This document shows positions 47,490-59,500 of a stretch of 64,000 nt of DNA, in pieces. The stretch is from Plantago major. Its lineage: Eukaryota; Streptophyta; Magnoliopsida; Lamiales; Plantaginaceae. Below the pieces are notes generated by a model, which was given only the letters and a program-made list of their open reading frames with translations, was not told the origin of the DNA and did not search any database. A program made the translations under genes and the position numbers. Numbering within the stretch: the first letter of the stretch is position 1; each line of letters starts with the position of its first letter. The stretch is taken from NCBI GenBank assembly GCA_026545765.1, contig CM048839.1:24568566-24632565 (forward strand), written 5' to 3'.

Positions 47490-48300
47490 ATTACCCCTAA
47501 AATGAGAAATGTTCAAAAAAGCCGCTTGTCCTATGTGACTGCGCAAACTACCCCCGCTCACCTATTATTATTAAGTTTAGAAAAAATTGTAGGTAAATTT
47601 TCATGTAAACCTGTAATTTAACTGATGGCGGGTGAGAGGGTACAACCTGCCAGTCACCCAACCCGTCAATATATATGTAGAAAGAAAATGAGTAAATATA
47701 TGTATGTAATCATAAATTACACATGTACATTAAATGTCATATTTACAATAAGTCACGAACTAATATTTTACATGTTTAATTTGAAACGTCTTTGGATTAT
47801 GGGTAAAAGACTTTCGATATATCTTGTACCATTTTATTTGAGTTTTGGACTTGGTTCATGAATCGACGCTAGTTATAAATTAACACAAACTCTCATGAGA
47901 TACGGTCTCTAGATAACGTATCTAAAGACGACCTATGCTATTAATAAATCGTACATATTATTAATCAAAACGTCTATGTTATTAACGAAATAAGTCTTAT
48001 TGTAATATGAAAGAACACCAATGTTGATAACATATGTGTTTTGATTAATAACATCGATGATTTTTTCTTGACAATATAGGTCAGTCTCTAGATAAATTAT
48101 TTAGAGATCGTCTCTCAGGAGACTTACTCATAAATAAATGGATAGTTTTTGGATTTAAACATTTATTTTGTTTTGTATTTAACGTTTTTGTCTAATTAAT
48201 TATATTACACATTTAGTTTGGTCTATTTCACCCACTAATTCGCCCCATCTCTTATCACCTGACCTGCAATGGATTGTAAAACTATTTTACCCGTCTCGAT
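47490..48300. repeat. Dispersed repeat, copy B (partner at 44.4-45.1 kb)
   Basis: Same order of blocks as copy A, but interrupted by a different MITE at 47892-48122. The repeat is non-coding and its superfamily is unidentified. The two copies lie in the same orientation about 3 kb apart. Confidence 0.75.
47892..48122. mobile_element. MITE with 25-bp inverted ends nested in repeat copy B
   Basis: The left end begins CTCATGAGATACGGTCTCTA and the right end is its near complement (TAGAGATCGTCTCTCAGGAG). The interior is AT-rich. The superfamily is uncertain because the duplication cannot be told from the AT-rich flanks. Confidence 0.7.
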
Positions 48301-48332
48301 TAAGTATATGATATACACAGACACACATATAC

Positions 48333-48444
<112 letters not shown>

Positions 48445-48654
48445 GTATATACTATAGTAATTTTATTTCAAAGTAATGATATAACCCAATAAAAAGCGAG
48501 TGGGAAAGTCATTATTTGTGCCCATTTTGCTCAATTTTGTAAAAAACAGTACAAATCTCACTAAAATGATGAGAAGGCCCAGACTCTCACAAGAAGACAA
48601 ATAGCGCGTGTCTCTCCGTTACATTTTTCATCACCTCCGATCCCTAATTAGACT

Positions 48655-48920
48655 AATTTGTAATATATATGTAAATTAGACTTTTGTTGCAAAAAAACCA
48701 ACATGTATCACTCAATTTAATTTTAAGTCCTAATTCAAGCACAACAAAATTATCAATTTATCATAGAAAACTCAATCTATCTTCTCAAATTAAATTTCAA
48801 TCCTAATTCAATAACAAAATTCATCATTAAAAAGTCAACCATAATGAATCTTTCTTCTCCACGTTATTCAATTAAATTGAAACAAATCAATTCACACTAA
48901 TTTAAAACCCTAATTCAACT
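48655..48920. repeat. Dispersed repeat, single copy related to the 62 kb tandem units
   Basis: It shares TTTGTAATATATATGTAAAT, CCTAATTCAA, TTCTTCTCCA and AAATTGAAACAAATCAATTC-type blocks, in order, with 62155-62806. It is non-coding. Confidence 0.75.
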
Positions 48921-48958
48921 TCGAAATGTTCTCACATTTTATTGTGTGTGTCTATATA

Positions 48959-49116
48959 TACAGTAGAAACCCTCTAAAAGAATACTCTATAAATGAATAA
49001 ACTTTCTATAGTAATAAAAATTTACGGTCCCAACTTGTGTATAAATGCTTAAAAAAACTCTAAGAATAAACTCTTTATAAGAATATTTTTTGTCAGTCCC
49101 AATGATATTGCTGTAT

Positions 49117-49120
<4 letters not shown>
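48959..49120. mobile_element. Emigrant/pogo-like MITE, right end lost to a (TA)n tract
   Basis: TA followed by CAGTAGAAACCCTCTAAAAG resembles the Emigrant/Lemi terminal repeat (CAGTAAAACCTCTATAAATT in my memory). The interior (TACGGTCCCAACTTGTGTAT, TTTTTTGTCAGTCCCAA) matches the copy at 55991-56163. The expected right end is replaced by the (TA)n tract. Confidence 0.7.

Positions 49121-49178
<58 letters not shown>
49112..49178. repeat. (TA)n microsatellite
   Basis: About 30 TA repeats adjoin the Emigrant-like MITE. Confidence 0.95.
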
Positions 49179-49180
<2 letters not shown>

Positions 49181-50426
49181 GTTAACATGAATCAACCAAC
49201 CAATTATGTTAATAAACCATAAAAAAGTTGTTTAATTACTTTAACATATAGAATATGGTGATTTTTAGAAACATAGTGACCAACCAATTACTTTATAGAT
49301 TCAATAAACACATGGAATATTAGAAAATAAAGAGTAACCGAGATGTTGGACTTTCATTTAGAATGGAAAATATTTACAAAAATGGAAAGAAATCAGAAAT
49401 TAAAATGGTTGATTGATTTAAAAAAATTAGTGCATATGTAAGCTAAATAACCGAAACACATCATCATGAGATAGAAACTGGCCAATCGGAATAAAAGAAT
49501 AGGATAACATGGAATGAGAATCAACCAATCACAAAACATTATTTTGCCAAATAATTAAATGATGTGGATAACTTTAAATGACTTCAAACCTTTTTTGCTT
49601 AATGTATTATATAGATATAGATGTTTACAGGGCAAATGGACCATTTCACTTTAACATCTACCCTCAATACATAAGTTTACCAACAATATACTATTCCTTT
49701 CCCGTTTGGTTGTATAGATATGGTTTTTAGACGTAATCTCTTGTAATACGAAAGCAACTTGTACTTAATATTGAGATTTGAGATATTCCCTTCCTGTATT
49801 GCTTGTACTTCTTCGACTTCAGATATAATTTAGCTTTTGTTTAAGAGAACTTTATAAATAAAAAGTATTTGATCACAATAAAAGTTCAATACCACATATT
49901 TTAGGGGTAATTTTGAAATCCTTTTGTGCCAAATTGGAGAGGTAGTAATGAAACACGAAAAGATTGAAAATTGCAATCTGATAGTACTATTAAGGAATAA
50001 AGTTGAATATGTCGACTTTGTTCATCTTACCTACTCTTTTGTCGATCACGAAGTAAAATGGAATCGTATATCACCTTAAGATGGGAAGCTCAAGATTTGA
50101 AAATATAGAGGGATAGTAACTTATTTTGAATGTTTGGGATGCACTTATTTTTCTTTATCCTTATTCATGTTTTGAATGTTTGGGATGTAGCCCTGAATTA
50201 ACTACACACTTTAGCGGATTATGATTTGTATTCTAGGGCCTTTAAGAGTTAAGACTTTAGTTAAGTTACCTTTGAATGTTTAATGTAATGAATTTCCATT
50301 TGAAAAAAGTTGAATATGTCGGACTTGGATGTCATGAATTTAAATCGCATGGATATTTCAGGGATTACCATAAAATTGGATGATCACATGCAAAATTCTA
50401 GTAATAGTTTGCGTATTGTTTCTCTA
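49179..50426. other. Intergenic, no gene recognised
   Basis: AT-rich, with no reading frame over 60 codons of interest and no bounded repeat. Confidence 0.55.
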
Positions 50427-51071
50427 CTTGGATGTATACCTGGGCGATTAGGCTAACCACCGGTTATATGACATGAAAAATCGTCAACCGTAACCGTAGT
50501 ATAACCGGCGGTTTCGGTTATAAACAGTTAATAGCCGTACGTTTCATAACCGTCAAACTGCCCGTTTTGAACCGTCGGTTAGTCGATTTTGAATTGCCGG
50601 TTTGTTTAAAAAAATAAAATAAATGTGTTAATTTATTTATTACAAATACTTACTTAATAATTATTTGGCCAAATAATTTTGAAAAAAAGAAAAGGGGGTT
50701 TACACTCCTACTAAAAAGTTTAAAGGGGATTTGTAAATATTTTTTACGAAATGTGTAAGGTCCTTTTTGATTATTAAACAAGTGTAAAACATTTATTATA
50801 AATGTTAGTATTTACTTAGTCCAAAGAATTGGAAAAAATTATATATTTTTTACTTTCAACCTGCGGACTGCGGTTAACCGCCGGTTTGGTGGTTATTCAC
50901 GGTCAACCGTCGGTTGGAATTGCCGATTACATAATCGCAGGATAACCGCCGATTAGCCCCACATTTGACGATTAGAAAAAAATATCAACCGTAACCGTCG
51001 ATTACGGTTGACCGTATATTCGGTTCGATTTTCGGTTACGGATGATGTTTGGTCAGGTCTTCTTGGATGTA
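50427..51071. mobile_element. hAT-like DNA element with flanking direct repeat, near the E3 ligase promoter
   Basis: The ten-base sequence CTTGGATGTA flanks the element at 50427-50436 and 51062-51071. Ends contain ACCTGGGC and the approximate inverted partner GGTCAGGT. Both subterminal regions are packed with AACCGGCGGTT, AACCGTCGGTT and GGTTAACCGCCGG motifs in both orientations, much like the 1.6-3 kb element. The middle is AT-rich and non-coding. hAT duplications are 8 bp, so two of the ten matching bases would be chance. Confidence 0.68.
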
Positions 51072-51323
51072 ATGGTTGAAAAATGAGGGCCAAATGTGAA
51101 ATAAATCTACCGAGCAGGAGATACATGTAATTTTCCCGTACATTAGAATTTCAAGGATTTTCTTTATTTTCCTGGTGGGGTATAAATGGTAAGATTCCTT
51201 TATTCGAACCTTTATTTATTTATCTATATATCTCCGTTTAGTTTTGCATTTCCTTCGATTGAGAATTCAAAAAGTTTCCTCTTCCTGTAATCTTCATCTC
51301 TCTCGAAGCTCTCACATTCGAAA

Positions 51324-54300
51324 ATGGAGAACGCGAATTCCAAGCCTGATCTCACCAACAACAACAACAACGCTTGTATCGGTGCTGAAGAAAACCCTAG
51401 CGATAACAATAACAATAACAACAGCAATAACAACAGTAGCAATCCTTCCAACGGAGATGATGCTGGAAATCGCAACCGGAGAACTCCTTTTACCGACCTC
51501 AATCAAGTCGATGCCGATCTAGCTCTCGCTCGTACTCTCCAGGAACAGGTATCTTTCTGCTCACGGCACTGTTTTTAAGTTTGTCGTTTGTTTTGTCAAG
51601 TTCGATGTGTAAAACGGTTAGCCGTTGCATGTGTTTGCGCATTTCTGTACACTATCAGTCTCAATTGATCTTATGTGTTGTATCGGAGTGGATGAATGTG
51701 CAATTGTAGGATGTGAGGTTTATGATTTTTGTTGAGCCGAATTGGTTGAATTACTCTTCATTTGTTAGTTTGTGAGGTAGCGATGATATTTGAGGTAGTT
51801 TGTGAGGTAGAGATGTTACATGAGCTAAGTTTGTTTGAGTTTCTGATGGAATGAGCACTGTGAAATAGGAAAGAGCTTACATGATGTTGAGAATGGATGC
51901 TGGGGATGGGAGTGATTATGGAAGCTGGGAAACCGAAAGCTATGGGCATGATGGGGAAGTTGGTGAAGATGACTTTGATGATGCTAGTGGAGAGGATTAC
52001 GAGGGGTCTGACTTGGAAGCAGAGGATGGTTCTGGATTTGACGAGCATACTCGTGCTGAAGGAGAGCAAGTTGTTGAGCTGGATCCTGCAGCCTTTGCAA
52101 GTGACGAGGCGTATGCTAGAGCCCTCCAAGATGCTGAAGATCGAGAAATGGCATCTAGGTTGTTGGCCTTGTCTGGCATGAATGGAAGTCAGTCTGTCCT
52201 GATCATGTGCTTGGGTATCTTATCTCCATATTGCTGTATTAGTACGATTTGATTTATGTAGCTCCTCTTACCATTGTGCAGTGGTTGTTGGTGAAGAGGA
52301 GGATGAAGATGAGAGTGATGATAATGCTCAGGTACAATCTGATATTCCTTTTGGTTTTATCCTTGTTGACATGTGGATAGTTCTCATAGTCTCATGTTTA
52401 CCTGTCCCCTTCTAGATGTAATTTTTTAAAGTTGGAATAAGTGTGTCTCTTCACTACCGTTGTTACTCTTTTCGCCTTGTAATCAGAGTGCATCTTACTG
52501 AATAATGGAACTATTTTTAAGCTGGATAGAACATGAAAGTTTTCTTTATCTCAAATTAATGCTGCACTGTAAGTCTGTAAACCAACCGAGTTCTCTGATT
52601 CAAACTTGCATTCATCATTTAATTGGAGAAGTAGAGTTTTAAATTTAATACAATTGCTCATTTTAAGCTTGGTACGAAGCAAGGGTCCTAATAAAGGGAT
52701 ACTTGTGGCCTTTTTTGGGTTGGTGAAAGGTGGGGGCTGGTGGTCTATGTTGTCCCGGATGGCTCATAGTCATATGCTGTCCGCATGAAATAATCTTCGA
52801 CACGACAGCACTGCATTCTTGTGGAAAAAGAGTGTGCATGTGACGGTAAGAGAAACGTATGAAGAAACATAAATCTTAAAAGAACAGAGAACATGTAGAA
52901 GTAGATGAAATGCAATATGTTGCCTGTCCGAACTAGGGATCGGCAATTTTGTACCAGACTTTAATCTTCTAGTCAGTAGGTGAACTAACATATCGGGATT
53001 ATATGGAGCTGTCTTCTCATTTCATTCTTGTCTCATTTAAAGAACTAAAGATCAGAGGAATATTGAATCTAATCATCTAAACAGAAGTGTTAATGAATAT
53101 GTTATATGCACTGACAAATCTCAATCACTGTTCTAATCCCATAATAAATTAGGAGTGGAAAATAAATCATCTTCTGATCTGAGTTGTGCTAATAAATTCA
53201 GCTGCTAGGACTTCAATGGCCTTTAGAACTTGTTTTAATCGTTTTTTGTCTGCCTTTTCATTGATCCTTGCAACCACAACAATGTTCATTAGAATCATGT
53301 TGGAACACCAAATAAGGTCAAAATTATTTTCCACCGGACATTTATAAAAGTGTAAAACACCTAAGCATGGTAAATTTTTAAAAAAACATCGACTTAAGAT
53401 GATCGAAATAGCCATATTTGTGTATATGATACTGCCATAATTTAATTATAAAAGTTTGAAAAGTCCCGGTGACCTTGGCACTTATATTGAACCAATGATA
53501 GCTGTTTTTTAATGCATGGTGAATAAATAATGTCATAAAGTTGTTTAATGGGTATTAAAGTAGGAGAGAGAAATGATAAAATATGGAAAAAGTATCGATA
53601 GATAATAAAGTAAGAAGAATAGTGGTTAGTAGGGTCTACTTTTTTTGCTTTTGGTATGGGTATTTATTAAACGGACTTCTATAAAATGAATACGGGTAAA
53701 GATTAGGCGGACGGAGGGAGTAATACCCTAGTACAGTCTACAGTGACATACTTTGTTCATTCATTTTATGCACTATTTACGAGTTGCACCTTCTTTAGGC
53801 GGACTCTGAAGCTGAGTGACAAAAAACTTTAAATACTTAATTGGGTTGACCATCTAGGGCCGTACTTGTTTCTTGCAACTGAATAAGATGTGTTAGCTAA
53901 GTTTTGGATTAGTTGTTGTGTCGCTAGCTTTGTCATTTAAGATCCATTGATCTATGACTAGGAGGTCTTTGAATAAGATGAAATGTCTGATATCGTATTT
54001 GTTTACAGTCCATATAATGTTGTCCAATATTTCTTTGCATTGCAAGGAATTGCTAATCTCTACATTGTAATCTTTGCAAGTATCTGGAATAGTTATTTGT
54101 GATTTATGCTTAATCCCTTAAAATAGAATTGCAAGGTGAAGCATCTGTTGTTTGTTTTTTCTGTTTTGGCTTGTGGCTGTCAAATCTCATTGGCATCATG
54201 CATTTGTACTGTACTAGTTGCATATAGATTCTTTACCATATAGTAAGAGTTACTTGACTAATACTGCTGTTGATTTTAGGAACCGTGGGCAGAGGTTGAT

Positions 54301-55213
54301 CCAGATGAATTATCATATGAGGTAAAGTATGAAGCTATGCATACTAATTGAAGTCCTGTGCACGCTATTTTTGTAGCTTTTATTGATTTGCTTACATTGT
54401 GTTACAGGAGTTGATTGCACTGGGTGATGTTGTGGGAACAGAAAGTAGGGGTCTTTCTGCAGAGACTATTGCATCCTTGCCATCAGTCATCTATAAATCT
54501 CAAGGTGCTGAGGAAGGAAGTGGTGATTCGTAAGTGAACTGGCCAAGTCTTGCTGAGCATCATATATGTGTCATGCTTCCTACTCCCCACCAACCCTTTT
54601 CCGGGCACATGCTTAAAACAAGAAAGTCACAATATCGCTTATGTAACTTTTCATTGTGCCCAGGTGTGTCATATGTAGGCTGGACTATGAAGATGATGAA
54701 ACCTTGACTGTCCTGTCTTGCAAGCATCTGTACCATTCAGAATGTATCAATAATTGGTTACAAATAAACAAGGTATGTTTTTTAGATGGCTATATTTACT
54801 GTTCAGCAGCTTTTTCTCCTGTATCATGTTCAGTTTTGCAGTTTGAGTTGAGGCCTGGCATGTAAGACAGACTCACTTTGATATTGTCATTTGCATTAGT
54901 CAGTATCACATATTAAAGTTTAGAATTAGATCAAATTAACTATCTTTTGAACCTATTAAATATTGTACAATACAAGTTACTACATTACCGGTATCTTTGC
55001 TGTTAGACTCACTTTGCAGTTTCATCTAAAATGCAGTTTTGCTCTTATATTTTGTGAATCCTGCTAGCACAATGTTATTTATCGTCATTAGTTTACAGAC
55101 ATACTCCATTGTTTATCATGCATGTTCACGAGGTACTGAAGTTTGATCTCGTTGCATTTGTGTAGGTTTGTCCTGTATGCAGCGCTGAAGTCTCTACGTC
55201 AGCAAAAAGTTGA
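51324..55213 (+). CDS. BBR: RING-H2 E3 ubiquitin ligase, BIG BROTHER-RELATED type
   Basis: Seven exons encode 304 residues: 51324-51548, 51869-52187, 52282-52331, 54280-54321, 54408-54529, 54664-54772 and 55166-55213. All introns are GT-AG and the codon phases agree. The first exon is Asn-rich (runs of N) and ends DADLALARTLQEQ. The second is very acidic and contains LDPAAFASDEAYARALQDAE, both conserved features of this family. The C-terminal RING-H2 spans residues 254-294: CVICRLDYEDDE, CKHLYHSECINNWL, VCPVC, with spacing CX2CX14CX1HX2HX2CX10CX2C. BIG BROTHER-type ligases limit organ size by targeting growth regulators, and I infer ubiquitin transfer with an E2. Exon 4 is only 42 bases. A 1.9 kb intron (52332-54279) holds a Stowaway-like end. 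A hAT-like element lies about 250 bp upstream of the ATG. Confidence 0.88.
53709..53722. mobile_element. Stowaway-like MITE right end in a BBR intron
   Basis: GGACGGAGGGAGTA is a standard Stowaway terminus. The preceding ~200 bp resembles a Stowaway body (AAAGTAGGAGAGAG, ATTAAACGGACTTC), but the left terminus was not found. Confidence 0.6.
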
Positions 55214-55880
55214 CAGAATTCGTCAGCAAGCTGATGGCCATTTTCCACAAGGGGCAAGTAATGGATAGCTGTTGACTTGTTGGCGATTGCTTCATTGTCA
55301 AACTCTCTTGGGCGCATAAGATTGTATTAATATGAACTCAGTTGCACATTCATTGATGTGTTGTTGTTAGGCACATTTTGGGTTTATGCATTTGCCTTGC
55401 TTTTTACCAGTGATTCCCAGATGGTGATATGTTTATTTTTTTGCTCTGTCAATTTCACAATACCATTGTCTTCTTGGATATCAATCTGGAATTCTGAATG
55501 AAACCAATAAAAAGTGAACCATATGGTCGATGATGTGTTTTCTCTACGGAGGACACCAAATATATCGTCCTTCAAAGCTTGTCCATAACTACCCAAGAAA
55601 TCGTACTTCAAGGTACGCATCAGCTGGAATTTACCTTTAACGAGAACACCAGGAGTTCGACACTTTGTGGAGGATTAATTGTATCAATGGCGCACTGACT
55701 TGTGGTTGTGGAGTCCATGGACGAGGACCATCTTCTTTTCCTCCCCTCGAGCTGCCTTTTGTGGACCATTACAGCTCCATAGGTTGAAACCGCTTCGACC
55801 TGACCAAGATATCTTTTTAGGAATAAGAATGTTATTTTTGCGAAATAAATAAACTTAGTTTATACTTTATACCATCTTAG

Positions 55881-55975
55881 TATCTCCGTCCCGGATAGTT
55901 ATGCCCATTTTCCTTTTTTTATTACCATTGAATCTACTTTTTTATGCATTTTGCGTACACATAACGGAGGGAATA
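55881..55975. mobile_element. Short Stowaway-like MITE
   Basis: The left end TATCTCCGTCCCGGATAG and right end ACATAACGGAGGGAATA are approximate inverted complements, leaving a body of only about 60 bp. It is probably an internally deleted Stowaway. Confidence 0.6.
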
Positions 55976-55988
55976 GAAAGTTTAGAGA

Positions 55989-56165
55989 TACATTAAAACC
56001 CCCTTAAAAGAATACTCTATAAAAATTAAACTCTCTATAATAATAAAAATTTACGATCCCAACTTGTGTATAAACGCTTAAAAAAAATTCTATTTATGAA
56101 TAGACTCTTTATAAGGATATTTTTTGTCAGTCCCAACGATATTAATGTATGGAGTTTTTACTGTA
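55989..56165. mobile_element. Emigrant/pogo-like MITE with TA duplication
   Basis: TA borders at 55989-55990 and 56164-56165 enclose 173 bp starting CATTAAAACCCCCTTAAAAG and ending GGAGTTTTTACTG. The interior matches the 48.96 kb copy. The right end inverted (CAGTAAAAACTCC) matches the Emigrant consensus as I remember it. Confidence 0.78.
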
Positions 56166-56539
56166 ACTTTGCAATTAATTGAAATGAGTTTTTGAAAATG
56201 CAGTACAAACTGCAAAATGCGACTATCACAAAATAACCTTGGTTTTTAGTTGTTGTTGTAGAATAGTATAGTCTATAAAAGAATTATGAGGTAGCAAACT
56301 GTAAACGTGGCAGAATTACAATACCAATATCTAAATACGAGAAGAGAAAAGAAGCAAATGGTAAATAGTAGTCTCTGCAAATTGTTGCCGTCTTCTCTTC
56401 ACTTAAACTCTATAGCTGGAAAATTAAAAAAGTTTATAAAACCAACCCAGAGCAGGGCTTTATCCATCTGTTGGGAGAATTCACAAATTTCCAGCTCTGT
56501 CTCGAACGAGTCCATTAATGCACCAAAACTGATGTTGTA

Positions 56540-59500
56540 ATGCATACTAGTCTCACTTCACCACTGCAAACCCAACTCCTCTTCAGCTTCCGAATTCAAC
56601 CCTGTACCAAAACCACTACCATCCGTTCTGTCACAAATGCACCCTCATTATTCTCCCCCAATCCATTTCCAATTCGAATTCCTCCTTCTGCCGCCCTTCG
56701 ACTCCTTCGCTCTTCTGCTGCCGGTCACGATGCCAATAGGCCTAAACCCCTCAAAACCCTACCCGGTACTGTAAAACTCACTGATGACAACAACAAGGAC
56801 GTGGTTTCGATTGCTAAGCCGATTGCGTTGGCGGTGCTTTATGTAGCTGTAGCGTTTGTGTGTCCGATTTTAGGGTTCAGGAGACCTGCATTTGCAGCTG
56901 TTGCTACTGCAGCTGATGTGGCTCAGGATGAGGAGAAAGGTCATGAGTATTCGCATTGTACTAGGAGGTTGTTGGAATGTGCCACGTGTCTGGGGAAGAG
57001 GATTGAGGAGGCCAGAAGCTCCGGAGGGAAGGAGGAGCTGTTGGAGAGGGCGAAGGAGGGGTTGAAGGAGGTGAAGGTGACTAGGAAGGAGTTGGAGAGT
57101 GAGATTATGAGTGGTCTTTATGAGGAGTTGAGTGGTTTGAAGAGTGAGAAGGAGAAGCTTACGGACCGGTCTGATGCTATTGTGAAGAAGGCGTATAATG
57201 TTAAGTGGGAGGAAGAGAGCTTGGCTGACAGTTTGGGGGACAAGGGGAAGAAAGGTAAGGGTGGTAGGATGTTGAACAGGTTGAGGGACCAGATGAGCAA
57301 TTTGGAAAAGGAATATAGTGATGTGTGGGATAGGATTGAGGAGATTGAAGAATTGATCGAGAGGAAGGAAACGGTGGCGATGAGCTTTGGTGTGCATGAG
57401 CTTCTTTCTATTGAAAGACACTGCGTGAATTTGTTCGAGGGGTTCTTGAATGAAATGAAGAGCAACACTCAGAGGTTAGGGATTAAATACTCTTGAAATT
57501 AACTTTACTGTTGATCGGCGGTCTTACTTGATTTCTTTCTTCTGATTATCATATAGCGGACATATCTACTTTTAAATTGGTTAATGCGATCCACAAATTT
57601 ATGTTGCAGTCGCGTTTATAGTATTTTCTTTCAGACTATTCAACATTTTAGTAAGGAACTGCAGAAAATTAATGTGCCTCACTTCATTTCTATTCATTTT
57701 GCTAATTCTTTTTTGATCTTCGCGTTAGGGATTTTTCATTTCAATATACATATCCCAGAAAGTGTGCATCACATTGAGGTTTTTACCTAGTCAAGCAGCT
57801 TCATTTTCTGTCTCGGTAGAATTTTGTTTTGAAAATCTGTCAAGAACAAATTTAACATTATTATTAATTTTTTCCTGTATTTCCTGGGAGCAATTAGTAC
57901 TGAATTCTAGATTTCTTGAGGTTTCTGTTTTTGTGTCCCCTGTAATAGGAAACTGCTCTTCAGTTTCCGAATCCTGCCATTGCTGTAGCTATAGGTTGCC
58001 TGATATCTGGTGGTCCCTGCTAGCATCAGATCCAAATTTTGCTGCTTATGTTACATTTCATCTTTTGGTCTGACAGTTCTGTAGAAGCCCCAGTTACCCG
58101 ACTCTCTAAGGGTGAAATACAGAAAGAACTTCAGCAAGCGCACAGACAATTGCAGGAGCAAATTGTTTTACCCAGTGTTCTTGTGAGTGAGGATTTGGAA
58201 TCACTGTCTGATCCAGATTCTACTATCCCTGATTTTCGCGTACAGCAGGTGCTTGATAATTCAAGAGAGATGCAAAAGAACTTGGAAGCTGACATCAGAA
58301 AGTCTATGAAAGAATATGCTGATGAAAGACGTTTTGTTGCTATGACACCACAAGATGAAGTTGTTACAGGTTTTGGAGGTATTGAGTTGAAGGGGATGGT
58401 TGGACAGGAGGTAGTGACTCCAAAAGCTTCCCGTATTCAGTTATTTCTTGGCTGGAAGAGATGGAGGGAGGATGTTATAAAGGACCCCGATAATTTTTTT
58501 CAAGAAGATCCTGAACTAGGTAAAAAGTATGTGGCTGAGAGACAGGTAACTCCTGATAGAAATTTTATGAAGTAATTGAAGTTTGCATGCAATGAATATG
58601 CCTCACAAACCATGTGCCACGACACAAAATCATGTTTAATTTCATGAACCGTTATACTAGACCTAGCCACCTAGGCAACCGTGACATGCTCGGTTTGAAT
58701 TTTCATGTGGATAATGATGTATGATTTGAGGAGCCACATGCATATTTGAAATGCTCAGTGTCTGAGAGGGTAATGTCACGGGGTCATGGCTAGGAAGAGA
58801 AGCACCGGTATCATTGTAGTGATTGTTTTGCATCTATTCATCATCTAATGGTCCCTTGATGAAAGGTTTATTAGTTTTCTTACCTAGTCTCTGTAGTTTG
58901 CTAATATGAGTATCTGGGACATGTCTTTGGCTGCTCCTTTGGTATTAACTAGCATATAGACGATCATTTTTAGGTTCATTGAAAAGTGGGGTCTGTCAAT
59001 TGTCTCCAATCAAGTTCTAAGAAATTTTGAGCTCTATTCAGACCACCACAAATATAAAGTTAAAATCCAATCAAGTATAAGGCCTCCATGTGTAAGAGAG
59101 AGTATCAAATTGAAATGGTTTGTTCAGTTATATCTGTACTGGAATTTTCGACTAAGTTTGTTATCTAAAGAGCCAGATTGTTGGAGAGGTGCATGCTTCC
59201 CTCCAACTTCCCAATAGACCACTTATGTTAGTGCATAGTATATTAGCTTACAGGCATTACTTATAAATTACAATCTCACATGTGTCACAACAATGAGTGC
59301 CTCAAAGGTTATCTTAGTTTCATCTATTGGATAAAGCTAAGTTAGTTGGATTGCATTTTGTGTTATTTCCTTGCTTATGAGAACTTGTTTACAGACATTA
59401 TTTGCCAGCCACTTGCAATCTCAAAGAATTAAACACATCATGAGTACCATTAAATATATTTAGACCTATCAATAGAATATAGTTAAGTGGGCTGGCTTGT

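Larger units (their letters stand above)
55214..56539. other. BBR 3' flank and FTSHI5 promoter region
   Basis: No gene is recognised. Two adjacent MITEs occupy 55881-56163. The sequence 56300-56539 before the FTSHI5 start is probable 5' UTR and promoter with no clear TATA box. A frame at 56307-56540 ends where FTSHI5 begins and has no resemblance to a protein family. Confidence 0.55.

Noticed and set aside
50427-51071. CRISPR-like array suggested by repeated AACCG(G/T)CGGTT motifs
   Set aside because: The motifs are short, irregularly spaced and in both orientations in a plant genome, as in transposon subterminal repeats.
56870-57421. Minus-strand 183-codon frame, Leu/His-rich
   Set aside because: It is the shadow of FTSHI5 exon 1, which has transit peptide, membrane span and coiled coil on the plus strand.
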